A stretch of DNA of 64,000 nt from CAZPDM01 sp964585305 (GTDB taxonomy: Bacteria; Planctomycetota; Uabimicrobiia; Uabimicrobiales; JABWCH01): assembly GCA_964585305.1 (NCBI GenBank), contig CAZPDM010000008.1, forward strand, positions 14,758 through 78,757, given 5' to 3'. A model generated the notes under the pieces. That model worked only from the letters and a program-made list of their open reading frames with translations. It was not told the DNA's origin and did no database searches. The position numbers and the translations under genes were made by a program. This document shows positions 16,897 to 28,251 of the stretch, piece by piece (position 1 is the first letter of the stretch; the number at the start of each line of letters is the position of its first letter).

Positions 16897-16954
16897 ACGA
16901 ATTTTCCATTGAGATTTATTAAAGTTTCTGTTAACTAAAATCGGGAGAATGCGT

Positions 16955-19900
16955 ATGCCTTTAACTGAAACGGCACTTAAGCAAATAACTGAAGCCTTTA
17001 AAAGTAATCCTAAGGATAATACGGCTTTTAAAGCCTTAGAAACAGAATACTCTCAATCCCAAAGCCGGAAAAAGCTTTTAGAACTATATTTATGTCGCGC
17101 TGAAGCAATAAAAAATGAAGATGCTCCAAAAGCTGCCGATCTTTTTTTTAAGAGTGGCGAAATCCAGGAAAAAGAGTTAGGTGAAAAAGAAGCAGCACGA
17201 ACATCCTATCAAACTGCATTCCAATTACAACCTCGACAAAAAAACTATGGAGAAGTACTGATCAATCTTTATACCAATGAAAGTAATTGGAATAAGTGCT
17301 TAGAAGTACTCCGAAGACAATTAGAAATTGCTAGCAAAAATGATGAGAAAATTTCCTTGCTTGGGAAAATCGCAGAAATCTTTCGTGATCGAGTATTAAA
17401 TGTAAATGAATCAAAAAAATATTTTCGACAGATATTAGAAATTGACTCACGAAATCAAGAGGCATTAAATTCTCTTGATAAACTATATACTAAAGATAAA
17501 CAATGGGTAGAACTTTTAGAAATATGTCAGATTGGTTTTAAAAATAGTTCCGATACTGTAAGTAAAATCAAATGGTTGGAACGATGTGGAAATACTTGTA
17601 TAGAAATACCTGATTTAGCAAAAGCAATATCTTTTTTTAATCAAATTATAGACATTGCGCCAGATAATCTGACAACTTTAAAACGACTAGAAAACCTTCA
17701 TATTACTCAAAAAAATTGGCCAGAATTAATTGCAATTTTACAAAAGCAACTTAAGTTTTATCCTAAACCTGAGGAGAAAAACAAGCTATTACTTCATATC
17801 GCTCAAACATGGCAAGAGCAGCTTACAAATCTTAGCGAAGCAATTAAATTTTATGAACAATCTTTAGCTTGTGAAGAAACAGATAGCATACTTAAAACTT
17901 TAGAGAGTAACTATATTGCCCAAAAAAATTGGGTAAAATTATCTGACATTTACGAACGACAATCCAAACGAACCCAAGATATTGCTATCCAAAATGATCT
18001 TTATTGCAAAATAGGAAAACTCGCAAAAGATGAATTACAAGATATAGCTAAAGCTATACGTTGGTACAAAACAGCTCAAGAGCAAAATCCTAAAAACATA
18101 GATCTGCTGCGAATTCTGCAAGAACTTTATAAAAAAGCTAATGACTATAAAAAATTAGAAGAAGTATACCGTTTAGAAATCGAATTACTTGATGAGAAAA
18201 ATGAGAGTGATAAAATTACAATCTTTTATAAAATTGCAGAAATATATCGCGACTTAAAAGATCCTAAAACACAAGCAAATATTTATGAAGAAGTTATTCA
18301 AAAATATCCATCTCATTATCCTACGATTGAAAATCTCAAAGCAATTTATACTAATTTAGCAAATTATCCAGCTTTGATAAAAATATTACAACATGAAATT
18401 AGTTTAAAAGCAGGAAAATCAAGCGCAATTCCAGTTTATTTAGTCACAGCAGAAATCTGGAAAGAAAAGCTAAATAATGAATCCAAAACAATTGAATGCT
18501 TTGAAGAAATAATAAAAATCGATCCTTCCCGACTAGACATCCAGCAAAAACTTTATGAATATTACAATCGCGTAAAAAACTATAATCAAGTTATTATTTC
18601 TTTACAAAATATTTTGTTATACGATCCTAAAAAAGCAGAAGATAGTTACTTAGAAATAGCCACTCTTTATCGAGATAATATCAAAAATATTGAGCAAGCT
18701 ATCATTAATTTTCGAAATGTTTTAAAGGTCAATCCTCATCAAATTATAGCAATAAAAGCCTTAGCTAATCTTTACGAAGAACAAAAATCTTGGGCAGAAT
18801 ATTTAGAAATGATCCAAAAGCGATTGGAACTTTCTTTAAATATTGAAGAAAGTATTTCTCTATATTTTGCAATGTGTAAAGTCGCACGATTACAAAATCA
18901 AGCTGGTGCAGAAGAAAAAAGCCTCTTAGATATTTTATCCCTGCAATTTAATCAACGACAGGCATTAGAAGACTTAAAAATTCTTTATAAAAATCAAAAA
19001 AACTGGGAAAAATATGTACATGTTTTAGAACGCGAAGCGCAATTTTTTGCATGGCCTTTAAATGAACTATTTACAATTTATACTAACATCAGCCAAGTAT
19101 ATGAAAAAGAATTAAAAGATTTTCATAAATCTATCTACTTTTATGAAAAAGCATTATTATTATTTCCAAATAGTTTGGAAACATTAACTGAGCTAGAACG
19201 GCTTTATACCCAAGATAAAAACTATCGCAATATTATTCGTATCAAAGAAAAAATAACTGAACTCTCCCACGAACCAGGATTAATTGCAGATAACTACTAT
19301 AAAATTGGAGAAATATATCTTGAACAATTGCAGGAACAAGAAAATGCAATTGATTCGTTTGAACGTGTAGTTGCTGCTTGTCCAGAAAATATCTCTTCTT
19401 GGCAAAAATTAGAAATCCTTTATCAAAAACATCAGAAATACGAAAAATTAGCAAACTGCTATTTTAAACAAGGACAGCTTTCTGAAAACATTTCAGAAAA
19501 AATCGAACGATTTATTAAATGCGGCCAGCTATACGAAGAAAAACTTCATAATATCGAATTAGCAATTTTTTACTATGAAGAAGTGCTTCATTGTGATTCA
19601 AAAAATTTGATTGCTATTGAACGACTGATGAAGTTATACCAACTCAAACAACAATGGCTAGAACTATGCACAATCTATCAAAAGAAAATCACTAACACTG
19701 ACGAAAATCAAGATATTATTCGTTTGTGCTTTGAATTAGCCAGTTTGTATAGGGATAAATTACATTCTCCTCACAAAGCAATTGAAATCTATAATAAAAT
19801 TTTAGAGTTGGATTTCTCCGAATTAGAAGCTATCAATGGGTTAAAAGAAGTTTATAGTCAATTAGAAAAATACGATTGCCTCGAAAAAATTACTAAAACA

Positions 19901-22900
19901 GAGTGCAGTCTTACAGATGATTCGAATAAAAAACAAGAACTCTTAATGCAAATGGGACAAATTTGCGAAGAAAAATTGTTTGACTATCCTATAGCAATTT
20001 CTCATTATGAAGCTGTTTTGCAACATAATCCCCAATCCCTTGATGCCATATTAGCATTACGTAGATTATATTACAAGATACAAGACTATCCACAAGTTGT
20101 TGCAACTATAAACGACGAATTGCAATTTACAGATAGCGGAGAAAAACACATTTCTCTCTTATTTGAAAAAGCAAATATTTGTCAAAATAGACTGATAGAT
20201 TTAGAAACTGCAATTGAATCTTACGAAAAAATTTTAACCATTGATCCTAGTAATCACGCTGCTTATCGAGAAATTTTTTCTATCCATTACCAACAAAATT
20301 CATACGCACAAGCAGTCATTATTCTTGAGCGCGAAATTCCTAATTCCTCCGAAGATAAGCAAAAAGAATTATGGACACAATCGGCTAAAATTCGCGATGA
20401 AAAACTTGATGATGCTACAAATAGTAAAATTTGTTTACAACAAGCACTTGCAATAGATATTACTTATGAACCAGCACGTAACTATCTTGAAATTTTACAT
20501 CATCGCCTTCAAGAATGGCCGGAACTCATTCAGCATTATCAACAAGAACTAGAATTTGCAAATAATGAAGAACGCAAAGCAGAACTTCTATATAATATCG
20601 GTAGGCTCTTAGAAGATAAACTCAATCAGCACGAACAGGCTTTAGCTTATTATCATAATGTGGTTCAAATCCAACCCCACAATCTTATAACAATAAAAAA
20701 TATTCAAAAAATTTATCTAGAACATCAACAGTATTTAGAACTTTTAGATACATACCAAAAAGAATTAGCAGTACCAGAAATCGAATCAGAACGTAGAATT
20801 TGGGTTCTACTTACCTGCGCAGAATTACAGCGATACTATCTTGAAGACTATGTAGGTGCAATCCAAAATTATCTTGCGGTTATAGAGATCGAGCTAGATC
20901 CTAACAATTTACAAGCTATACGTGGGTTACAAGAACTTTATGAAAAAAGCGGGCAATACAATGATGTTCAAAATATGCTTTTTAAAGAGTTGGAACTTCA
21001 AAAAGACAGTAACCGCTTAATTATGGTACATCTTCAATTAGCTTGTTTGATGGAAGAAAAACTAGGAAGTCTGGATGTTGCGATTGAACACTTTTCTGAA
21101 GCACATCTTTCACGTCCTAGCAATATGCCAATTTTACAAAGACTCAAAAAACTTTTACATACGTGTAAACGTTGGGAAGCATATACAGAACTCGTCGAAA
21201 AAGAAATTCTGCTTTGCCAACAACCTTTAGATCGTCTTCCTTTACATAAAGATCTACAAGATGTTTATGATAGAGAGCTGAATTTGTTAGATAAAGCAAT
21301 TACTCATGGAGAAGCTGCATTAACAATTCACGAAGATGATTTAGACACTATAATTAAACTTGAATCCCAATATCAACGGACAAATGCTGCAAAGAAATTG
21401 GTAGAAACATTCCAACGGGAATCAAACTTATGGGATTCTCTCCCAGAGAGGTTAGTTTTCTTGCATAGCGAAAGTGGCAAATTATTGATGAATGTTCTAC
21501 AAGATTTGCCAACCGCAAATGAATGTTTTGATAAAGTAATCAAACTTGATCCTACAAATAAAGATGCTATTGCGGCTTTAATACAAATTCGTACACAACT
21601 GAAATGGTGGCCAGACTTAATTAACATATATGAATATTCAGCAAAAATCACTAAAAACCCAGAAGAAATTATTACTTTACATCTAAAAATCGGGGAACTT
21701 TGGGAGAAAGAATTACAAAACGATTCCAAAGCACTACTTTCTTATCAAATTGTTTATACATTGGATAACAAGAATTATTCAGCTGTTAATGGAATGCGAA
21801 AAATCTTTGAACGTGAAAAACGTTGGGGAGATGCAATCGAATTTCTCAATGTAGAAGTACAACTTGTTGATGATAAGAAAAAACCGCCATTATATCTCAA
21901 GATGGGAGAATATTGGGAAGAAAAACTCAATATGCTACATCAAGCATCTACTTGCTACCTCAAAGTTATGGGGCATGGATTCCACCGTCCTACGGCTGAA
22001 AGAATAATGCGTATTCAAGAAAAAGTTGGCGATTATTCTGGTTTAGCAGAAATTATAGAACGTGACATTAGCGTAACACAAAAACCAGAAGAAGTCTTAC
22101 CCAAGTTATTAAAATTAGGACATATCTTTTGGAAAAACTTAAACAACCAAGAAGCAGCAATTGATAAATATAGTTCAGCTCTTAAAATTGATAAAAAACA
22201 AATGGAATGTTTGGACGCACTTGAAGAGCTTTTTACTATACAAAAAAAATGGAAAAAACTCATCCAAATCCTAAACTTTAAGCGTGATGCTGTTACTGAT
22301 CCGGAAGCTCTCACAAAAATATACCTGCAACTTGGGGAAATCTATGATGCGCAATTGCACATTGGAAATCAAGCCATCAAACATTACGAATGTGCAATGG
22401 AATTAGCTCCACATAATCTTGATATTATCCATATCTTACAAAGACTCTATAAAGAATGGGGATACTATAAAAAGTTGATCCCATTGTATCAAAAAGAAAT
22501 CCTGATTATCAACAATGCTAATAATAACAATAAGATTGATAATTATGATAATTCTCGAATACTTTATCTTTATGGACAAATTGCAGAATGTTGGGAAAGA
22601 AGACTATTTGAAGACGAACAATCCATTCGAGCTTATGAAAAATTTGCAGAACTTGATCCTGAAAACTTTGTCCCCATACGAGCCTTAGCAAGGCTTTACA
22701 AACGTTGCCAATATTGGGATAAAATGATTATTGTCTATGAACGTTTGATAGCCGAAGCATTAAAGAATGAAAATTTTGAAGAAGCAATTGAATTATTATT
22801 AGATATTGGTAACATGTACCGAGATGACGTTAATAAACCAGAAGAAGCTATTCAATCATTCTGTAAAGTTTTGGAACTTGAACCCGCTCACTCTGAAGCA

Positions 22901-25780
22901 TTGCAATCTCTAGAAAAACTTTATAAAAGCCTTAATAAACCACTAGAAATGGCCAAGTTACTACAACAGAAATTAAAAATTTGCAAAGAAGATAGCGATA
23001 GAATTGAACTTTATACACATCTTGGGACACTTTATGAAAAAGAACTTGACGATCCAGACCATGCTATTGAAGCCTTCCTATATGCTTTACAAATCAATCC
23101 AGAAAGATTGGACGTTTTAAAATCTCTGGATTGGCTATATCTCCGTAAAAAGAAATGGGAGGAATTGGCAACAATCTGTGAAAAAGAAATTGTGCTTACC
23201 AATGATGCGAATGAAAAAGCTGAATTATGCTATCGTTTAGGAATTATCAAACGGGATCGCTTTCATTCTCCAGATGAAGCACGTCAACTTTTCCTAGATG
23301 CTAATACTTATCAACCCAATATGCGCAAAGCTCTCAAAGCACTTCGTGGATTAGCAATACTTGAAGAAAATTGGACTCAAGCCGTAAAATATATCAGCAT
23401 GGAAATTGCCTATATTCAAGAACCTAGCGAAAAAGTCGAGGCCCTTACAGATTTAGGTTCTCTTTATCAAAATAAACTCAAACTCATACAAAAAGCAAAA
23501 GAAGCATTTCAAATGGCTTTGGAAATTGATCCCAAATCTATTATTGCTATCGAATCTCTAGCTGATATTCATTTCGGGCAAAAAGAATCCACACAAGCAG
23601 AAACTTTATTTGGTCGTTTGGTTTTGCTTGTTGATAAGAGTACAACTGAGAAACTGTCTAATATATATTACAAATGGGGCGTGGTAGCAGAAACTCTCAA
23701 CCGGAAAGACGATGCCATCATTCGTTATAGTAATTCACTAGACATCAAACAAGACAATTTGGATTCCTTAGTTGCTTTAGGTGCATTATATTTTGAACGT
23801 GCTCAATGGGGATTTGATAAAGCTCAATGGCAAGAAGCTCTCAATATCTATGAAAAAGTTTATCAACATCCTAAATTAGAAGGCGATCAAAAGCTTGAAA
23901 TCATACGACGTTTGGCGAAAATATATAGTAACTTTGGCCAATCTGATAAAGCCATTGAGTATTATCAAAAAGTACTGGCACAAATTCCAGAAGAACCTGC
24001 AAGTATCCAAGCACTTTCTAAACTTCACATTGAACGTGGAGAAGATGAAACAGCTCTCAAATATTTGCAAATTACTGCAAGAAGCGAAACCTCTACTTTC
24101 CAAGAACGCCGTAATGCCTATCTTGCTATTGCAGAAGCCCAAACCAGATTAGAAAGACATCGTGAGGCTTTGGAAGCACGTCTTAAAGCTCTTGGTATGG
24201 GTGTAGAAGATCATAATATTTTTAGAAGTATTGGCGAAGGCTATATCGCAGTAAAAGACTGGAACAAAGCTTACGAATTCCTTGATAAGCACTACCAATG
24301 TTTGGATACTTCTGAAACTACACAAAAGATTGAAAATCGTTGTATTGTTGCAAAACTTACTGAAGAAGGATTCAAACAACCTGAACAAGCTATTCAAATT
24401 TATCAAGAAGTTTTAAATATAGAACCATCTTGGATCCCTGCAATACGAGGAATCGCTGCTATATATGAAAAACAACAAAAATGGGATGTGCTAGCAACGG
24501 CATATCAAAATTTTCTCGAGAAATTACCTGAACAGCAAAATCAAGTAGCACTGCCCATTTATATTTCATTAGGAACGCTTTATTTTGAAAAACTTAACGA
24601 TTCTAAAGCAGCAATTCAACAGTTTACCAAAGCTCTTACTATAGACCCAAATCACTTAGCAATTCATGCTGCTCTTGCAAATATCAAGGCAACTTCCAAA
24701 GAACTTGAGAATGAAGCTATTTTAGAACATCTTTGGTTAATTGAAAAAGAACCGGTACGATTAGCATCTTATCGTAATCTTCATAAACTTTATTTAAATC
24801 AAAACCATATAGATGAATCTCTAAGATCTTGCCGAGTTTTAGCCGTATTAGGAAATGTATTAGAATCTGAACAAAAATTTTTGGCCAATTATCCGCCTAG
24901 AAAAATTCAACCATCTATTCCATTAGAAATCTTACTTCCTTCCCTCTGGAAGAATCAGACAAGTGCTCACCGTGATCTCATGCAATTGAATGCAGACCTG
25001 ATGCACAAAATCTATGCTGTGGATTTAGACCAAAAATACGGACTCAAAAGAAAAGATCGTCTAACAAATTTAACTGCAACTACTCATATTACTCAAACTC
25101 TATGGCAAGCAGCAGAAGAACTACGAGCTATCTTAAAAATTGAAGCAATAGACATTTATCTTATGCCTAAAAAATCCCCACGTGTATATCTTGAAAACAC
25201 AACACCTCCTAGCCTTATACTAAGTGGACCGCTCCTTGAAAATTTAAATGAAGATGATATTCGTTTTATAGTTGCAAAATATATGTTCTTCCTTTGCCAA
25301 AACCAAATCTTTGCTTACAAACTCGAACCTAAAGAACTTCACCAATATTTCCGGCTCTTCCGTGAATCTATTCTCGATGAACCAACAACTCATAGTGCTG
25401 AAGACGAGGCCTTACTAAAAGCAATACAAAAAGAATTGCAACCACTAAAAGCTATTTTCTCAACCAGCAAAATTAAGAAAAAAGATCTTGCTGAACGCGC
25501 AGAACTTTGGAATCGTCTCGCCCAAGAGGATCTCAATTCATATCTTAGAGAAATTGATTATGCTTCTAACCGATGCGCTCTTATGTTTACAGATTCTCTC
25601 CAATTAACAATCAGTATGATCTATCGTTTTACGGTGTTACAACAAAATGGTAAATTAGTAAAGATTGAAAAAATTGCAAGCCAAGACCTTATTAAAAATG
25701 AAGCAATCTTAGATATTTTAGCTTTTAATCTCTCTGAAGAATACAGCAAATTGCGTAAACAAACTGGACAATTTGTATAG
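16955..25780 (+). CDS. Giant tetratricopeptide-repeat protein (2,941 aa)
   Basis: I place the start at the second of two in-frame ATGs, eight bases after GGGAGA; the first ATG is too close to that site. About 2,690 residues are TPR units, mostly as pairs of roughly 70 residues with the pattern Y-K-I-G-x-I-Y / A-I-x-x-Y-E-x-x-L-x-x-x-P / L-x-x-L-Y-x-x-x-x-x-W. No signal peptide or membrane helix is seen, so it appears cytoplasmic. The last 250 residues are not TPR. They contain LRAILKIEAIDIYLMPKK, then SLILSGPLLENLNEDDIRFIVAKYMFFL, similar to the C-terminal module of long TPR proteins in myxobacteria, and show no protease motif. The size suggests a scaffold for a large assembly. The partner is unknown. 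Confidence 0.9.
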   Translation: MPLTETALKQITEAFKSNPKDNTAFKALETEYSQSQSRKKLLELYLCRAEAIKNEDAPKAADLFFKSGEIQEKELGEKEAARTSYQTAFQLQPRQKNYGEVLINLYTNESNWNKCLEVLRRQLEIASKNDEKISLLGKIAEIFRDRVLNVNESKKYFRQILEIDSRNQEALNSLDKLYTKDKQWVELLEICQIGFKNSSDTVSKIKWLERCGNTCIEIPDLAKAISFFNQIIDIAPDNLTTLKRLENLHITQKNWPELIAILQKQLKFYPKPEEKNKLLLHIAQTWQEQLTNLSEAIKFYEQSLACEETDSILKTLESNYIAQKNWVKLSDIYERQSKRTQDIAIQNDLYCKIGKLAKDELQDIAKAIRWYKTAQEQNPKNIDLLRILQELYKKANDYKKLEEVYRLEIELLDEKNESDKITIFYKIAEIYRDLKDPKTQANIYEEVIQKYPSHYPTIENLKAIYTNLANYPALIKILQHEISLKAGKSSAIPVYLVTAEIWKEKLNNESKTIECFEEIIKIDPSRLDIQQKLYEYYNRVKNYNQVIISLQNILLYDPKKAEDSYLEIATLYRDNIKNIEQAIINFRNVLKVNPHQIIAIKALANLYEEQKSWAEYLEMIQKRLELSLNIEESISLYFAMCKVARLQNQAGAEEKSLLDILSLQFNQRQALEDLKILYKNQKNWEKYVHVLEREAQFFAWPLNELFTIYTNISQVYEKELKDFHKSIYFYEKALLLFPNSLETLTELERLYTQDKNYRNIIRIKEKITELSHEPGLIADNYYKIGEIYLEQLQEQENAIDSFERVVAACPENISSWQKLEILYQKHQKYEKLANCYFKQGQLSENISEKIERFIKCGQLYEEKLHNIELAIFYYEEVLHCDSKNLIAIERLMKLYQLKQQWLELCTIYQKKITNTDENQDIIRLCFELASLYRDKLHSPHKAIEIYNKILELDFSELEAINGLKEVYSQLEKYDCLEKITKTECSLTDDSNKKQELLMQMGQICEEKLFDYPIAISHYEAVLQHNPQSLDAILALRRLYYKIQDYPQVVATINDELQFTDSGEKHISLLFEKANICQNRLIDLETAIESYEKILTIDPSNHAAYREIFSIHYQQNSYAQAVIILEREIPNSSEDKQKELWTQSAKIRDEKLDDATNSKICLQQALAIDITYEPARNYLEILHHRLQEWPELIQHYQQELEFANNEERKAELLYNIGRLLEDKLNQHEQALAYYHNVVQIQPHNLITIKNIQKIYLEHQQYLELLDTYQKELAVPEIESERRIWVLLTCAELQRYYLEDYVGAIQNYLAVIEIELDPNNLQAIRGLQELYEKSGQYNDVQNMLFKELELQKDSNRLIMVHLQLACLMEEKLGSLDVAIEHFSEAHLSRPSNMPILQRLKKLLHTCKRWEAYTELVEKEILLCQQPLDRLPLHKDLQDVYDRELNLLDKAITHGEAALTIHEDDLDTIIKLESQYQRTNAAKKLVETFQRESNLWDSLPERLVFLHSESGKLLMNVLQDLPTANECFDKVIKLDPTNKDAIAALIQIRTQLKWWPDLINIYEYSAKITKNPEEIITLHLKIGELWEKELQNDSKALLSYQIVYTLDNKNYSAVNGMRKIFEREKRWGDAIEFLNVEVQLVDDKKKPPLYLKMGEYWEEKLNMLHQASTCYLKVMGHGFHRPTAERIMRIQEKVGDYSGLAEIIERDISVTQKPEEVLPKLLKLGHIFWKNLNNQEAAIDKYSSALKIDKKQMECLDALEELFTIQKKWKKLIQILNFKRDAVTDPEALTKIYLQLGEIYDAQLHIGNQAIKHYECAMELAPHNLDIIHILQRLYKEWGYYKKLIPLYQKEILIINNANNNNKIDNYDNSRILYLYGQIAECWERRLFEDEQSIRAYEKFAELDPENFVPIRALARLYKRCQYWDKMIIVYERLIAEALKNENFEEAIELLLDIGNMYRDDVNKPEEAIQSFCKVLELEPAHSEALQSLEKLYKSLNKPLEMAKLLQQKLKICKEDSDRIELYTHLGTLYEKELDDPDHAIEAFLYALQINPERLDVLKSLDWLYLRKKKWEELATICEKEIVLTNDANEKAELCYRLGIIKRDRFHSPDEARQLFLDANTYQPNMRKALKALRGLAILEENWTQAVKYISMEIAYIQEPSEKVEALTDLGSLYQNKLKLIQKAKEAFQMALEIDPKSIIAIESLADIHFGQKESTQAETLFGRLVLLVDKSTTEKLSNIYYKWGVVAETLNRKDDAIIRYSNSLDIKQDNLDSLVALGALYFERAQWGFDKAQWQEALNIYEKVYQHPKLEGDQKLEIIRRLAKIYSNFGQSDKAIEYYQKVLAQIPEEPASIQALSKLHIERGEDETALKYLQITARSETSTFQERRNAYLAIAEAQTRLERHREALEARLKALGMGVEDHNIFRSIGEGYIAVKDWNKAYEFLDKHYQCLDTSETTQKIENRCIVAKLTEEGFKQPEQAIQIYQEVLNIEPSWIPAIRGIAAIYEKQQKWDVLATAYQNFLEKLPEQQNQVALPIYISLGTLYFEKLNDSKAAIQQFTKALTIDPNHLAIHAALANIKATSKELENEAILEHLWLIEKEPVRLASYRNLHKLYLNQNHIDESLRSCRVLAVLGNVLESEQKFLANYPPRKIQPSIPLEILLPSLWKNQTSAHRDLMQLNADLMHKIYAVDLDQKYGLKRKDRLTNLTATTHITQTLWQAAEELRAILKIEAIDIYLMPKKSPRVYLENTTPPSLILSGPLLENLNEDDIRFIVAKYMFFLCQNQIFAYKLEPKELHQYFRLFRESILDEPTTHSAEDEALLKAIQKELQPLKAIFSTSKIKKKDLAERAELWNRLAQEDLNSYLREIDYASNRCALMFTDSLQLTISMIYRFTVLQQNGKLVKIEKIASQDLIKNEAILDILAFNLSEEYSKLRKQTGQFV

Positions 25781-25788
25781 TTTTTTAA

Positions 25789-25836
25789 TTTATCGAGTTC
25801 TAATTTTGTTTATTTTCCTAGCTTAGAACTCGATAA
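25789..25836. terminator. Inverted repeat after the giant TPR gene
   Basis: A 13-bp exact stem (arms around 25790-25802 and 25824-25836, TATCGAGTTCTA with TAGAACTCGATA) encloses a 21-base AT-rich loop. It follows the TPR stop by 10 bases and could terminate it or act in the leader of the isoamylase gene, 29 bases downstream. The long loop makes a classical terminator uncertain. Confidence 0.5.
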
Positions 25837-25864
25837 GAAATTTTATTTATAAAAGGTTGTTCTT

Positions 25865-28234
25865 ATGAAAAAATTAGTAGTGTTCATATTATTCTTAGCT
25901 TGCGCAAGCAGCTTAGTTTGGAGCCAAGATATTGGTTTCAACCATCCAGAATATGGTGCATATTCTGAATTAGTTTGCGATGAATTTGATCGCGCCTCTA
26001 AACTAGGCAGTTATTATGAAGGTTCCGACGCAGTTTTTGCATTATATTCTAAAAATGCAACCCGAGTTATGCTAGAAATCTATGCCAAACCTCATGGTGT
26101 AGCAGCTCAATACGATTATTGGATGACAAAAGGTAGCGACAATATTTGGCGTGTAAAAGTTGCTAATCCAAGTGATGTTGTATATTACGCTTTCCGTCTT
26201 TGGGGATTAAATTGGCCTTACACTGAAGCATGGAAACGCGGCAATAGCGCGGCAGGATTTATCAGCGATGTGGATTCAACTGGAAATCGTTTTAACCCAA
26301 ACAAAGTTGTTTATGATCCGTATGCAAAAGAAATTTCCCACGACAAATCTAATCCTACAGTAATGACAAGTCCACATAACCCTGGGATGTTTGGTACTGG
26401 TGATGGTTTGTATCAAGGTGTTGCTCGTCGTAATTTTGATACCGGTGCATGGATTCCCAAAGCTATTTTGTTCCGTAACACTGGTGCTGGATATGGGAAT
26501 AAACCATGCATTCCACAAGAAGATGCTATTATTTATGAAGCGCATGTTCGTGGTTTGACAAACCATCCTTCTGCCAGCCGATTACAAACTATTCTTTCTG
26601 GAATCTCTGGTATGGAAGATGTTGCTAATGTTCCATCAGCCTATCGCGGCACATACAAAGGTGCTGGATATATGGCTAAATATCTTAAAGCATTAGGATT
26701 CAATACAATTGAATTATTACCTGTACACGAAACCGACAATGATGGAAATCCCGCCGATTCTCCAGGTGGAAATTATTGGGGCTATGCAACTTTTGGGTAT
26801 TTTGCACCCGATCGTCGTTATGCTTTTGATAAATCTCCTGGCGGCCCAACTCGAGAATTTAAAGAAATGGTAAAAGCATTCCATGACGCTGGTATGGAAG
26901 TTTACTTAGATGTCGTTTATAATCATACCGGAGAAGGTGGAAATTGGGACGCAACAGGAAAAACTGCAGATGTTGTATGCTTCCGCGGCATAGATAATTC
27001 AGAATATTATGCTCTTCCTCATGGATATCCTAGTGGCTATTGGGAATCTACCGGTTGTGGAAATAATTTAGATGCTTCTAAAGAAGTTGTCAAACAAATG
27101 GTCTGTGACTCTCTACGTTACTTTGTTGAAGAGCTAGGAGTTGATGGATACCGTTTTGATCTTGCAACAGTTTTAGGACGCGATTTTGGTAATTTTGATT
27201 TTAATTCCAATGCAGACTTATTGCTAAGAATTGGTCGCATTCATGGTGAAACCGATGCAGAAATGGTTGCAGAACCTTGGGATTGCCAATGGCCAGGCGG
27301 CTACCAAGTCGGGAACTTCCCATTTGGTTGGGCAGAATGGAATGGACAATACCGCGATACTTTACGTCGCTTTGTTAAAGGCGGCGGAGTTAGTACAGGA
27401 TTCTGCGATTTCTTCAATGGCAGTTACAATATGTACCAAGATCAAGGTGGTCCACATAAAACAGTTAATTTTATAGTTGCACATGATGGTTTTACACTGA
27501 TGGATTTAGTTTCCTACAATAACAAAAACAATAAAATCAGTTGGCCATTTGGACCATCTGATGGCGGTAGTGATAATAATGACTCCTGGGATCATGGTGG
27601 CAATACTGCTTTACGTCGTCAACAACTCAGAAACTTCTGGACACTTCAAATGTTTTCTCGCGGTATTCCTATGGCTGTTTATGGGGATGAATTTGCTCGT
27701 ACCCAAAATGGCAATAACAATCCTTACAACATTGACTCTGTTGCCACTTGGAATAACTATGATATGATCAAATCCGACAGCCCTCATTTAGTAAGCACTG
27801 GCGATGGCGGATCGTATCATAATAATTTTGGAAAAGATGGAAATGCTGATGGGAAAAATGCCCTATTCTTATTCGTAAAAGAACTTGTCAATTTACGAAA
27901 ATCCCACAAATCCTTACATCAAAACAATTATAATGTCCCTTATAATTTTGCAAAAGCCAATGGCGGTGGTTTAGATGGCTCAGATCGAGCTGTTCGTGTT
28001 CATATTGACGGTTCTGTAGTAGGCGACAGCGATTTCCTCGTTCTCGTTAATACTTGGAGTGATAATATTATCTTCAACATTCCAAATGCTGATTCTGGAA
28101 AACGCTGGGTACGAGTCATTGACACAGCCTCTTGGGCCGAAGCAAACAACAACTTCTGGGCCAATGATACTGCATCTGTCAGCGGCACTTACACTGTCAA
28201 TAGTTGGTCAACTGTAATCTTACAAGCAAAATAA
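25865..28234 (+). CDS. Secreted isoamylase (GH13 debranching enzyme)
   Basis: It hydrolyses alpha-1,6 branch points of glycogen or amylopectin (EC 3.2.1.68 type). The 789-residue product has a signal peptide (MKKLVVFILFLACASSLVWS, mature Gln 21), so it acts outside the cytoplasm. An N-terminal CBM48-like beta domain (about 40-190; WPYTEAWKRGNSAAGFISDVD, FNPNKVVYDPYAKEIS) matches the Pseudomonas isoamylase layout closely. GH13 regions follow: I DVVYNHTGEGG, II GYRFDLATVLG (nucleophile Asp near 432), III MVAEPWDCQW (acid Glu near 470) and IV VAHDGFTLMD (Asp near 541). The length equals classical secreted isoamylases (about 770-790). A bidirectional terminator follows. It stands alone, with no glycogen operon around it. 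Confidence 0.95.
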   Translation: MKKLVVFILFLACASSLVWSQDIGFNHPEYGAYSELVCDEFDRASKLGSYYEGSDAVFALYSKNATRVMLEIYAKPHGVAAQYDYWMTKGSDNIWRVKVANPSDVVYYAFRLWGLNWPYTEAWKRGNSAAGFISDVDSTGNRFNPNKVVYDPYAKEISHDKSNPTVMTSPHNPGMFGTGDGLYQGVARRNFDTGAWIPKAILFRNTGAGYGNKPCIPQEDAIIYEAHVRGLTNHPSASRLQTILSGISGMEDVANVPSAYRGTYKGAGYMAKYLKALGFNTIELLPVHETDNDGNPADSPGGNYWGYATFGYFAPDRRYAFDKSPGGPTREFKEMVKAFHDAGMEVYLDVVYNHTGEGGNWDATGKTADVVCFRGIDNSEYYALPHGYPSGYWESTGCGNNLDASKEVVKQMVCDSLRYFVEELGVDGYRFDLATVLGRDFGNFDFNSNADLLLRIGRIHGETDAEMVAEPWDCQWPGGYQVGNFPFGWAEWNGQYRDTLRRFVKGGGVSTGFCDFFNGSYNMYQDQGGPHKTVNFIVAHDGFTLMDLVSYNNKNNKISWPFGPSDGGSDNNDSWDHGGNTALRRQQLRNFWTLQMFSRGIPMAVYGDEFARTQNGNNNPYNIDSVATWNNYDMIKSDSPHLVSTGDGGSYHNNFGKDGNADGKNALFLFVKELVNLRKSHKSLHQNNYNVPYNFAKANGGGLDGSDRAVRVHIDGSVVGDSDFLVLVNTWSDNIIFNIPNADSGKRWVRVIDTASWAEANNNFWANDTASVSGTYTVNSWSTVILQAK

Positions 28235-28251
28235 CAAATCAAAATTTCTAA

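Noticed and set aside
24900..25780. M48-type metalloprotease domain at the end of the giant TPR protein
   Set aside because: No HExxH motif is visible; only a general resemblance to C-terminal modules of other long TPR proteins remains.
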